From: Bacteroidota bacterium | GTDB taxonomy: Bacteria; Bacteroidota; Bacteroidia; AKYH767-A; 2013-40CM-41-45 | Reading direction: 5' to 3' | Length of the DNA stretch: 64,000 nucleotides | NCBI GenBank assembly: GCA_004295015.1 | Contig: SHNE01000022.1 | Coordinates: forward strand, 111,254-175,253 | Shown here: positions 31,299 to 39,783 of the stretch, piece after piece | How the letters are laid out: each line of letters starts with the position of its first letter | Position numbering within the stretch: position 1 is the stretch's first letter | Position numbers and translations under genes: made by a program | Notes under the pieces: model-generated | Told to the model about the DNA's origin: nothing | Databases searched by the model: none | What the model saw: the letters and a program-made list of their open reading frames with translations, nothing else

Positions 31299-31403
31299 AA
31301 ATAACAGACAAGGCAGCAAATGTAGAAAATTGAAAGGAATGATCTTAGAAAAAATCTCTTCGCTCTTATGTTAAATTTTCAGGAGATGGCATTTTATTCA
31401 GCC

Positions 31404-31811
31404 TTATTGAGACATCGCCATGATTTTTTCATAATGCTCATCGCTTACAGGCATCACAGAAAGTCTGGAAATTTTAATTAAGGAGATGTCTTTCAGGAAA
31501 GGTTCTTGTTTTATCTGAGCGAGTGTTACCTGCTTCTTTAATTTTTTTCCTGCTTTTAACTCAACACTCACCCAGGTGTCATTATCTGCTGTCGGATCAG
31601 TATAAGGGTCTTTGGATACTGTTGCTAAGCCAATGACACAAGATTCACCTCCGCTATGATAAACGAGAACTTTGTCGCCTTTTTTCATTTCTCTCAAGAA
31701 ATTTCTTGCGGCATAATTTCTCACTCCATCCCAGGAAGTGCTTCCGTCTGTTAGGAGATCATGGAATGAGTAAGTGTCGGGATCAGATTTTACAAGCCAG
31801 AAACGGGGCAT
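31404..31811 (-). CDS. EVE-domain protein
   Basis: 135-residue single-domain protein of the EVE (PUA-like) fold. It opens with M-P-R-F-W-L-V-K-S-D-P-D-T-Y-S and continues with the diagnostic W-D-G-V-R-N-Y-A-A-R-N-F-L-R and the K-G-D-K-V-L-V-Y-H-S segment. EVE domains are thought to bind modified bases in nucleic acids; the cellular role of the stand-alone bacterial proteins is not settled. It sits 63 bp downstream of holA on the same strand. Confidence 0.93.
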   Translation of the reverse strand: MPRFWLVKSDPDTYSFHDLLTDGSTSWDGVRNYAARNFLREMKKGDKVLVYHSGGESCVIGLATVSKDPYTDPTADNDTWVSVELKAGKKLKKQVTLAQIKQEPFLKDISLIKISRLSVMPVSDEHYEKIMAMSQ

Positions 31812-31874
31812 ATTGGATTATGAATTATGGTCAGCAAAAATTTCATAGAGAATAAGTCGAAATAAGACGAAGCA

Positions 31875-32912
31875 TCAGTGAACGATTTTAAAGACAAGCT
31901 CTTTTAAAAGGTCGCCGGCTTCGGCACTGGCGTTTTTGATTCCTTTACTCCGGTTGTCGTACTCACGTATAATGCTGATGTTTCGAATGCAATGGTCCCT
32001 TGGATATGCTCGTGCAGCCGTTTCGTAATCAGAGACGAAAAACGGGTTTACGCCCAGGGCACTCGCAACACTTGGACGAGAGCGATCTTTTAATGAGTGA
32101 TAGGTCAGAACTTTGAGAAAGAAAGTGTAAAGTTGAGCTACCGTCATAATGAACGGATTATTCTTTGGATTTTTAATAAAGTATTGCACGATAAGATTTG
32201 CCTTATACACATTTCTGTTGCCAAGCGCTTCTTGCAATTCAAAAATATTGAACTCCTTGCTGATGTCGATATTCTTATGAACCAGATCAACTGTAACCCT
32301 GTCGCCCGGCTTTAAATGCAGCTCGAGTTTACCAAATTCATTTTCAATTTTACCTAAGTCGCTACCGAGGTAATTCGCCATCATTTGTACAGCCTTTGGT
32401 TCGATGGTGAATCCTCTTCGTTGAACATAATCTTCTATCCAGCCAGGGATTTTATTTTCGTACAGTCGCTTAGACTCAAACAACACGGCTTGTTTCTGAA
32501 GCGACTTGTAAAGCTTTGTGCGCTTATCGATGGTTTTGTACTTATAGCAAAGAACCAGCAAAGTGCTTGGAAGAGGGTTTTGCAAATATTCCATAAAGAT
32601 ATCTTTCGATTCCTTTTCCGGATTATCCTTTGCCAACAGGCCTTTAATACTATGGGCTTCCTTCACAATAACTACCTGATAATTTGACATCATCGGATAG
32701 CGTTTCGCATAGCTTATTAATGTAGGAACATCCAAATCCTTTCCATACAATATACTTTCATTGAATTCCTTCTCGCTTTCAGAAAGTACATTTTCTTCAA
32801 TGAAGGAAGCTATCTTATCTATGAAATAAGGCTCTTCACCACTGAGGAAATATACCGGAGCATAAATCTTCTTTTTTAAATCGCCGATGATTTGTTCAAA
32901 GGTCATGGACAA
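31875..32912 (-). CDS. holA: DNA polymerase III subunit delta
   Basis: Clamp-loader subunit that opens the beta sliding clamp. 345 residues, usual length. The N-terminus has the characteristic Y-F-L-S-G-E-E-P-Y-F-I-D-K-I and, further on, the P-M-M-S-N-Y-Q-V-V-I-V-K-E-A strand; the rest is the helical collar. Start may be the first ATG or the third codon ATG (MSM). It is transcribed with the upstream AMP nucleosidase gene (10 bp between the amn stop and this start). Confidence 0.92.
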   Translation of the reverse strand: MSMTFEQIIGDLKKKIYAPVYFLSGEEPYFIDKIASFIEENVLSESEKEFNESILYGKDLDVPTLISYAKRYPMMSNYQVVIVKEAHSIKGLLAKDNPEKESKDIFMEYLQNPLPSTLLVLCYKYKTIDKRTKLYKSLQKQAVLFESKRLYENKIPGWIEDYVQRRGFTIEPKAVQMMANYLGSDLGKIENEFGKLELHLKPGDRVTVDLVHKNIDISKEFNIFELQEALGNRNVYKANLIVQYFIKNPKNNPFIMTVAQLYTFFLKVLTYHSLKDRSRPSVASALGVNPFFVSDYETAARAYPRDHCIRNISIIREYDNRSKGIKNASAEAGDLLKELVFKIVH

Positions 32913-32922
32913 GCGTGTTTTC

Positions 32923-33693
32923 TCAGAATCTCAGATGCTTAACGGTATGGCCGTTATTGATTAGTTCATTGAGGGAGTCAATTCCTATTTTCAAATGAGA
33001 ATTCACGTAGTTTGCTGTAACTTTCTTATCGCTTTCCGCAGTTTTTACGCCGGTAGATATCATGGGTTGATCAGAAACAAGAAGCAGCGCCCCTGTTGGA
33101 ATTTTATTCGCAAAACCTGCAATAAAAATTGATGCCGTTTCCATATCAATGGCCATAGATCGGGTGACCTGCAGATATTTTTTAAATTCTTTATCATGTT
33201 CCCACACACGTCTGTTGGTGGTGAATACCGATCCTGTCCAATAATCCTTGTTGTGATTTCGGATCGTGGTCGACACCGCTTTTTGTAAACTGAAAGCAGG
33301 CAAGGCCGGAACTTCACTTGGCAGGTAGTCATTGGATGTTCCTTCTCCTCTGATGGCAGCTATGGGAAGAATCAAATCTCCGACTTTGTTTTTCTTTTTC
33401 AAGCCACCACATTTTCCCAGAAACAGAGCAGCTTTAGGGGTAATGGCTGATAAAAGATCCATGATCAAAGCAGCATTGGGACTTCCAATTCCAAAATTGA
33501 TAATGGTTATTCCTTTGTATGTCGCGTTTGGCATGGGTTTGTCTGTTCCGTTTACAGGAACTTTATTCCATTCGGCGAAGAGGTTTACATAATGGTTAAA
33601 ATTTGTGAGCAAAATGTATTTGCCAAAATTTTCCAGCTTGGTTCCGGTGTATCTTGGAAGCCAGTTGTCAACAATTTCTTTTTTATTAAGCAT
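32923..33693 (-). CDS. amn: AMP nucleosidase (short form)
   Basis: Splits AMP to adenine and ribose 5-phosphate. 256 residues of the nucleoside phosphorylase-like (PNP/UDP) fold: I-I-N-F-G-I-G-S-P-N-A-A at about 64-75, A-L-F-L-G-K-C-G-G-L-K, and the M-A-I-D-M-E-T-A-S-I-F substrate segment. This is the short form common in Bacteroidota, lacking the N-terminal regulatory domain of the E. coli enzyme. It is followed by holA 10 bp on. Its start is only 30 bp from the divergent start of the HsdR-N-like gene. Confidence 0.9.
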   Translation of the reverse strand: MLNKKEIVDNWLPRYTGTKLENFGKYILLTNFNHYVNLFAEWNKVPVNGTDKPMPNATYKGITIINFGIGSPNAALIMDLLSAITPKAALFLGKCGGLKKKNKVGDLILPIAAIRGEGTSNDYLPSEVPALPAFSLQKAVSTTIRNHNKDYWTGSVFTTNRRVWEHDKEFKKYLQVTRSMAIDMETASIFIAGFANKIPTGALLLVSDQPMISTGVKTAESDKKVTANYVNSHLKIGIDSLNELINNGHTVKHLRF

Positions 33694-33723
33694 ATGCGAT
33701 ATATTCGTTGAAAATATGAATAA

Positions 33724-34191
33724 GTGGAATTGGTAAAACTACATTTTCCTGAGTACAAGTTTACACTGAAAGCTGAAGAATCCGGCATACAAGGCGTAAA
33801 AATTTTCGACATTGTTCGTAAGAAGTATGTTCGATTGAGTCCTGAAGAGTGGGTAAGGCAACATATGATTCACTATTTAATTCACGATAAGCACGTTCCG
33901 GTTTCGCTTACCGCTGTTGAGAAATCAGTGATGGTGAATCGATTACAAAGACGGTTTGATATCTTAGTCTATTCAAAAAAGCACCTTCCATTAGTATTGG
34001 TGGAATGCAAATCTCCTGAAATCCTCATTAATCAGCAGGTTTTCGATCAGGCTGCGAGGTATAATTTATCGCTGAATGCAGAATATTTTGTTCTTACTAA
34101 TGGCCTTAACACATATTGTTGTAAATTAGATCATCAGAACGAGCGTTATCATTTTCTGGAAGAACTGCCATTCTATGAAAATTTATCTTAA
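33724..34191 (+). CDS. Stand-alone HsdR-N (type I restriction N-terminal domain) nuclease-like protein
   Basis: 155 residues with the HSDR_N_2 pattern: I-F-D-I-V-R-K-K-Y-V-R-L-S-P-E-E-W-V-R-Q-H (about 27-47), then D79 in R-F-D-I-L-V-Y and V-E-C-K at 93-96, the D...(D/E)-x-K core of a PD-(D/E)XK fold. There is no helicase or HsdM/HsdS gene nearby, so this is not a restriction system; similar single-domain proteins are widespread in Bacteroidota and often lie beside holA. The start must be non-ATG: a TAA stop precedes the GTG at 33724 directly, the next choice is TTG at 33730, and the first in-frame ATG is 46 codons in. Confidence 0.88.
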   Translation: MELVKLHFPEYKFTLKAEESGIQGVKIFDIVRKKYVRLSPEEWVRQHMIHYLIHDKHVPVSLTAVEKSVMVNRLQRRFDILVYSKKHLPLVLVECKSPEILINQQVFDQAARYNLSLNAEYFVLTNGLNTYCCKLDHQNERYHFLEELPFYENLS

Positions 34192-34296
34192 TACCTGATA
34201 AAGCCTCCTCCTTTTTGAGAGCATGAGTCCGATTGTCTGATTGAAATAAAATTTACCTTGCACTCAGTTAACATTTCCTAAAATATTCTATCTACG

Positions 34297-37164
34297 ATGA
34301 AAAAGCTGAAAGTCCTGTTCTTATGCGGACTAATGACTTTGTGTCTTCCTTATTATTCGCTTGCCGGTAATGCAGTAAAAGCATCTCCTGAAAAAAGTAA
34401 TGCAAAGGCTGCACAGGGGCTTTATAAAGGGGCCTCCATTCATCCCGGGAAACTGGTGCTGAAGGTCAAGGCTGAATTCAGGAATGCATGCAATCAGCTT
34501 GGTATTCAGGATCAACGAATGATTACAGCGATGCAGCAAATAAAATCCACAGAGCTTGTCAGAAAATTTCCCCGTGCAGAATCAGCAACTGTTGCCTTGA
34601 ATAAACACGGTAAGCAGGTAGTGGATTTAAGTTTAATTTACGAGATGAATTATTCCTCTGCCATTCCGGTAGAGAAGGCAATAGCCACGCTTCTTTCCAG
34701 TGGAATGCTTGAATATGCTGAACCTTTGTTTATACACTACCAGAATTTTAATCCCAATGACCCAAATACAGGATCACAATATTTTTTGACGTCTATAAGT
34801 GCCTATGCTGCCTGGGATATTACAAAAGGTGATACCAATGTAGTGATTGGAATTGTTGATAGCGGAACAGACTGGGATCACCCGGATCTTCAGGGAAACA
34901 TCAAATACAATTATGCCGATCCGATTGACGGCGTGGATAATGATCTGGATGGTTTCATTGATAATTTCAGAGGTTGGGATGTGAGTGATAACGACAATAA
35001 CCCCATGAATGGAAACAGTAATCATGGTTCGCATGTTTCCGGTTGCGCTGCCGCTGTTACTGACAATGGAGTTGGTGTTGCGGGTCCTGCTTTTAACTGT
35101 AAATTTCTTCCCGTAAAAAGCTCGCTGAATTCAAGTACCACTTCTATAGATAATGGTTACGACGGAATCATTTATGCTGCAGAACATGGTGCTGATATTA
35201 TCAATTGTTCATGGGGACGCGGTGGAACACCCAGTCAGTTTGAGCAGGATATTATTAATCACGTTACCCTCGATTTAGACAGACTTGTAGTTGCGGCTGC
35301 AGGTAATGATGGAACGGAATCTTCACATTTTCCGGCGAGCTATAAATATGTGACCTCTGTTGCATGGACAGGTATTTCTGACACGAAGAACAGTGGCTCA
35401 AATTTTGGCTATGACATAGATGTATGTGCACCGGGAACCAATATTTATTCTACCATCATCGACGATAACTATTCCTCACTCAGCGGAACATCAATGGCTT
35501 CGCCCATTGCCGCAGGATGTGCAGCTATGATAAAGTCAAAGTTTCCTGCCATGAATGCTTTGCAGATTGGGGAGCAACTTCGTGTGACTTGTGATAACAT
35601 TTATGGTGTTAACACGGGCTACTTATATAAATTGGGAAAAGGTCGTGTGAATATGTTTAAAGCCGTGACTGATTCCATATTGCCCGGAGTGGCGGTGGAT
35701 CAATTGGTAACGAGAGACAGGAACGATCAGGTGTTTGTTGCAGGTGATACATTGGATTTGGTTGCTACCCTTCACAATTTGTTGAGACCTACTGCAAACC
35801 TTGCATGTACACTAACTACTACTTCAGCCTACGTTTCCATCCTTTCAAACACATTTAATGTCGGAGTGCTAAACACCCTGGATACAATTTCGAATTTTTC
35901 CCTGCCATTTATTCTGCGTGTCGATCCCTTGGCTCCCCTAAATTCAATCGTCGATTTACGTGTCACTGTCCGCGACGGATCATGGTCTGATGTGTATGGT
36001 TTCAGAATTACGGTGAATGTTGATTACATCAATATAGCCATCAACGATATTGGAACAAGTATTACAAGTAAGGGTGTGATCGGTTATAATGATGAATTGA
36101 GGTCACAAGGACTTGGATTTACCTATATGGGCAGTAATACTTTATTGTATGAAATGGGACTAATGATTGGGGCAACAGGAACACAGGTATCAGACAACGT
36201 TCGTAAAAGCGGAGGCTCTCCGGATGCAGACTTAACTGCTGATACAGCAGTCTTGGGACAGGAACCCGGCTTAATTTCAGATTTCGATGCACATGGTACT
36301 TTTACCGATTATAGTAGTCCGGCTCCATTAAATTTATTTATCACACACCGTGCTTTTGCCTGGACTTCTGCAGCCGACAGAAAATATGTGATGGTGGATT
36401 ATCTTATTAAGAATACAGGAACGAATACCTTAAACGCTCTGTATGCCGGCTTATGTGCAGACTGGGACATTGATTCTTTTGCAAACAATAAAGCATCCGT
36501 TGACAATGCGAGACGCATGGGTTATGTTTGGTCAACAGACGGCGGAGGTCTTTACGCTGCTATCAAATTGCTTTCGCATACAGGAGGTTTTACTCACTAT
36601 GCAATTGATAACGAGACAGGTGGTGGAGGCTTGAATTTAAGTGATGGAACTTTTAGTGATTCAGAAAAATACGAAGCTATTTCGACCTCACGAACTGATG
36701 CAGGTGCTGTGAGGCCTACAGGAAATGATGTAATTGACGTTGTGTCGAGCGGGCCTTTCACTCTTTCGCCGGGAAGTTCTGCATCGGTTGCATTTGCATT
36801 AATAGGAGGAGAAAATCTTACGATGCTTCAGGAGAGTGCAGATGCTGCACAGTTTAAGTACGACAGCTTGTTTGTTGGAATTGAAACTATTTCATTGGCT
36901 ACCGGTTATGCACTCGAACAAAATTACCCCAATCCGGCTAGTGGCATTTCCCGAATTCAGTTCACTATAAAGGAGACTGCACATACCAATCTGACCCTGT
37001 ATGATGCACAGGGAAAAAAGATGAAAGTTCTTGTGGATGAAAAACTAAATGGAGGTACCTACTCAGCGGTTTTCGATTTGAATGACCTGCCGGCAGGGAT
37101 CTATCACTATAGCCTGAACTCAGGAGATTTTCGCAAAACATTGTCTCTCACAGTAGTACGCTAA
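34297..37164 (+). CDS. Secreted subtilisin-like serine protease (S8) with T9SS type A sorting domain
   Basis: 955 residues: signal peptide (about 1-23), an inhibitor-like propeptide region, and an S8 catalytic domain (about 165-455) with D188 (G-I-V-D-S-G-T), H246 (H-G-S-H-V-S-G), oxyanion N337 (A-A-G-N-D-G) and S399 (S-G-T-S-M-A-S-P). A ~400-residue beta-rich region follows, then a T9SS sorting domain (Y-P-N-P-A-S-G, G-I-Y-H-Y-S-L to the end). The D-x-D-x-D-rich loop at about 212-234 may bind calcium. Predicted to be an active protease on the cell surface or released. It stands alone, downstream of the HsdR-N gene by 105 bp. Confidence 0.95.
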   Translation: MKKLKVLFLCGLMTLCLPYYSLAGNAVKASPEKSNAKAAQGLYKGASIHPGKLVLKVKAEFRNACNQLGIQDQRMITAMQQIKSTELVRKFPRAESATVALNKHGKQVVDLSLIYEMNYSSAIPVEKAIATLLSSGMLEYAEPLFIHYQNFNPNDPNTGSQYFLTSISAYAAWDITKGDTNVVIGIVDSGTDWDHPDLQGNIKYNYADPIDGVDNDLDGFIDNFRGWDVSDNDNNPMNGNSNHGSHVSGCAAAVTDNGVGVAGPAFNCKFLPVKSSLNSSTTSIDNGYDGIIYAAEHGADIINCSWGRGGTPSQFEQDIINHVTLDLDRLVVAAAGNDGTESSHFPASYKYVTSVAWTGISDTKNSGSNFGYDIDVCAPGTNIYSTIIDDNYSSLSGTSMASPIAAGCAAMIKSKFPAMNALQIGEQLRVTCDNIYGVNTGYLYKLGKGRVNMFKAVTDSILPGVAVDQLVTRDRNDQVFVAGDTLDLVATLHNLLRPTANLACTLTTTSAYVSILSNTFNVGVLNTLDTISNFSLPFILRVDPLAPLNSIVDLRVTVRDGSWSDVYGFRITVNVDYINIAINDIGTSITSKGVIGYNDELRSQGLGFTYMGSNTLLYEMGLMIGATGTQVSDNVRKSGGSPDADLTADTAVLGQEPGLISDFDAHGTFTDYSSPAPLNLFITHRAFAWTSAADRKYVMVDYLIKNTGTNTLNALYAGLCADWDIDSFANNKASVDNARRMGYVWSTDGGGLYAAIKLLSHTGGFTHYAIDNETGGGGLNLSDGTFSDSEKYEAISTSRTDAGAVRPTGNDVIDVVSSGPFTLSPGSSASVAFALIGGENLTMLQESADAAQFKYDSLFVGIETISLATGYALEQNYPNPASGISRIQFTIKETAHTNLTLYDAQGKKMKVLVDEKLNGGTYSAVFDLNDLPAGIYHYSLNSGDFRKTLSLTVVR

Positions 37165-37295
37165 ATAAAACAGAGGATTTCGATACCACTGTCTTATCAT
37201 GTATTTTTTATATTTAAACCCTATTCCTTCGGAGTCTGAACCTGCGTTTTGAATAAACTAATATAATTCCGGTTTATTTCTGCAGTTTCCTTTTG

Positions 37296-37303
37296 TATCT
37301 TTG
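37296..37303 (+). promoter_or_regulatory. Bacteroidota -7 box (TATCTTTG) for the DUF5606 gene
   Basis: Exact TAnnTTTG match ending 21 bp before the ATG at 37325. A T-rich TTTA sits about 20 bp further upstream, where the -33 element would be. This also argues against the longer TTG-initiated reading frame starting at 37301, which would begin inside the promoter. Confidence 0.55.
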
Positions 37304-37324
37304 TTTCCTGAAAAATATAGTATT

Positions 37325-37834
37325 ATGGAATTAAAAGATATCATCTCAGTGCCGGGTATGAGTGGACTATTTAAAGTAGTTGGTAATAATAAGACCGGTT
37401 TTATTGTTGAATCCATTATTGACAATAAACGATCGATGATCAGCTCTAACCAGAGGATTATGACTTTGGTAGATATTGGAGTGTATACCAATGACGAAGA
37501 AATGCCCCTGAATGAAGTGTTTTTAAAAATACAGCAGAGCGGAAAAGATAATACAATTGATGTCAAAGGTGATGTTAAGAAGCTCCGCGATTTTTTCAAA
37601 TCGGTCGTTCCTGAATACGATGAAGCCCGGGTGTACGATTCCGATATAAAGAAAATGTTGTCATGGTATCTTTTGCTGAACGGGAAAGTTGATTTCAGCA
37701 AGGTTGAAACCGATGATGACAAAGTCCTTCGTCAGCAGGATCAGGAAAAACCTATCCATAAAATTCATGAGGCACATGGCCCGAAAGAAATGGCTGCAAA
37801 AAGCTCATCTGCCCGAACCCGTAAAAAGGTTTAA
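37325..37834 (+). CDS. DUF5606-domain protein
   Basis: 169-residue soluble protein beginning M-E-L-K-D-I-I-S-V-P-G-M-S-G-L-F-K-V-V, the conserved opening of the DUF5606 family known from Bacteroidota. The first ~70 residues look like a small beta barrel, followed by a helical part with the segment P-E-Y-D-E-A-R-V-Y-D-S-D-I-K-K, and a lysine/arginine-rich, disordered tail. Function is unknown; the barrel and basic tail would suit nucleic-acid or ribosome association, which is only a guess. The ATG at 37325 is preferred because a -7 box overlaps the alternative TTG. pepF-like gene follows by 45 bp. Confidence 0.88.
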   Translation: MELKDIISVPGMSGLFKVVGNNKTGFIVESIIDNKRSMISSNQRIMTLVDIGVYTNDEEMPLNEVFLKIQQSGKDNTIDVKGDVKKLRDFFKSVVPEYDEARVYDSDIKKMLSWYLLLNGKVDFSKVETDDDKVLRQQDQEKPIHKIHEAHGPKEMAAKSSSARTRKKV

Positions 37835-37879
37835 AATTTCTTCTCCCAAAGTCTATAATCTTTAGTAAAATTTCCTGAA

Positions 37880-39607
37880 ATGAATCAAGATTCAACGGTA
37901 GTTTCTGTGCCCGAAAAAATGAAACGGAATTTTATTCCGAATAATGTTAATCTTGATGAATGGTCTGTCCTCGAACCATTTTATACTGAATTGTGCAACC
38001 GGCAAATCGAAAGTGCGAAAGATCTGAAGCAGTGGTTAACAGATTTAAGCGAATTAGAGGCTGTTATCTCTGAACACGCAGGGTGGCTATACATTCGGAT
38101 GACCTGTGATACAAGCGATAAGAAAAGAACGGAAACCTATACGCATTTTGTTGAGGAGATTAACCCAAAGATTGAACCTTTCGCTGATAAGCTGAATAAG
38201 AAATTATTTAATTGTCCTTTCGTCACAGAACTTAGCTCACCTTACAAATTGTATTTGCGTCAGGTGGAGAACTCCATTACCATATTTCGTGAAGCGAATA
38301 TTCCGCTCGAGGCTGAGCTTGCTGTTAAGCAACAAAAGTTCGCTGAGATTTCCGGTGCAATGACAGTGGAAGTAGAAGGGAAGACAATTACTCTGCAGCA
38401 GGCGTATAATTACCTGAAAAGTCCGGATAGAAATGTGCGTAAAGAAGTTTATAGTAAAGTAAGTTCTCGTCGCCTTCAGGACAGAGATAAATTAGATGAA
38501 CTTTTCAATGATCTCGTTGCCTTGCGTGATAAAGTTGGAAAAAATGCCGGCTTTCCCAATTACCGGGATTTCATGTTCGTTCAACTTGACAGGTTCGACT
38601 ACACTGCAGATGATTGTCTTCGTTTTCATGAGTCAGTGAGCAAAGCAGTAGTTCCTGTCTTGAATGAACTGATGGCATCCCGCAAAGCAAACATGAAGCT
38701 TGATAAACTCAAGCCATGGGATACTGAAGTTGATGAATTGGGCAGACCTGATATGAAACCATTCAAGGGTGGCGAAGAATTAATTAATAAAACCATTGCA
38801 TGTTTCGGTGAGATCCATCCATACTTCGCAGAAGTAGCAGCCACGCTGAAGACAATGAATTATATTGATCTTGATTCACGCATTGGGAAAGCGCCCGGAG
38901 GTTATAATTACCCTCTCTATGAATCAGGTGTTCCTTTTATTTTCATGAATGCAAGCGGTTCGTTGAAAGATATAACTACAATGGTTCATGAGGGTGGTCA
39001 TGCCATCCACTCAATGCTCACGAGAGATTTGGAATTTATTGGCTTCAAAGAAATTCCTTCAGAGATTGCTGAACTTGCATCGATGAGTATGGAATTAATC
39101 TCCATGGAACATTGGCAACATTTCTTTTCTGAAGAAGAGGAATTACGTCGTGCAAAAAGAGAACAACTTGAAGGAGTTCTTGAAACTCTTCCCTGGATAG
39201 CATGCATTGATGCATATCAACATTGGTTGTACACACATCCGCAGCATAGCATTTCGGAAAGAACAAAAGCCTGGCTGGAGATTTATAAAAAGTTCAGTTC
39301 GACAATTGTTGATTGGTCGGAAAATGAAGCTGCCTTGGAAGCCATGTGGCAGAAACAACTTCATTTATTCGAAGTGCCATTTTATTATATCGAATACGGA
39401 ATGGCTCAACTTGGCGCCATTGCGGTTTGGAGAAACTATAAAAATGATCCTCAGAAAGCTGTAAAACAATACATGGATGCCCTCAGTTTGGGTTATTCAA
39501 AATCCATTCCTGAAGTCTATGAGGCTGCAGGTATTCGATTTGATTTTTCTGAAAATTACATCCGTGAACTAATAGACTTCACACGAGCTGAACTTAATAA
39601 AGTGTAA
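37880..39607 (+). CDS. pepF: M3-family oligoendopeptidase (PepF-like)
   Basis: Zinc metallopeptidase that cleaves short peptides in the cytoplasm. 575 residues, typical length. The zinc site H370-E371-G-G-H374 lies in T-T-M-V-H-E-G-G-H-A-I-H, and the third ligand glutamate is expected in the downstream helix E-I-P-S-E-I-A-E-L-A-S-M. The C-terminal Y-Y-I-E-Y-G-M-A-Q-L-G-A segment matches the conserved substrate-binding tyrosines. No signal peptide. It follows the DUF5606 gene by 45 bp and may share its promoter. Confidence 0.94.
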   Translation: MNQDSTVVSVPEKMKRNFIPNNVNLDEWSVLEPFYTELCNRQIESAKDLKQWLTDLSELEAVISEHAGWLYIRMTCDTSDKKRTETYTHFVEEINPKIEPFADKLNKKLFNCPFVTELSSPYKLYLRQVENSITIFREANIPLEAELAVKQQKFAEISGAMTVEVEGKTITLQQAYNYLKSPDRNVRKEVYSKVSSRRLQDRDKLDELFNDLVALRDKVGKNAGFPNYRDFMFVQLDRFDYTADDCLRFHESVSKAVVPVLNELMASRKANMKLDKLKPWDTEVDELGRPDMKPFKGGEELINKTIACFGEIHPYFAEVAATLKTMNYIDLDSRIGKAPGGYNYPLYESGVPFIFMNASGSLKDITTMVHEGGHAIHSMLTRDLEFIGFKEIPSEIAELASMSMELISMEHWQHFFSEEEELRRAKREQLEGVLETLPWIACIDAYQHWLYTHPQHSISERTKAWLEIYKKFSSTIVDWSENEAALEAMWQKQLHLFEVPFYYIEYGMAQLGAIAVWRNYKNDPQKAVKQYMDALSLGYSKSIPEVYEAAGIRFDFSENYIRELIDFTRAELNKV

Positions 39608-39783
39608 GAAATCCGATTCTTTTTTCATTATTTATTTTGCTCTCTAGCACGATCGTCGGCTAAACTCATTATTATAGGGCTGTTTAGACACTTTTTTAAG
39701 CTGTGTACCCCAAATCTTCAGGAAGCAACTGAAAGGGTTTCCTTTTTAGCCGGATTCTATACAAAATAGCCCTTTGTCCTGCC

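Noticed and set aside
33724..34191. Type I restriction-modification locus
   Set aside because: Only an HsdR-N-like domain of 155 residues is present; no helicase, HsdM or HsdS gene lies in the window.
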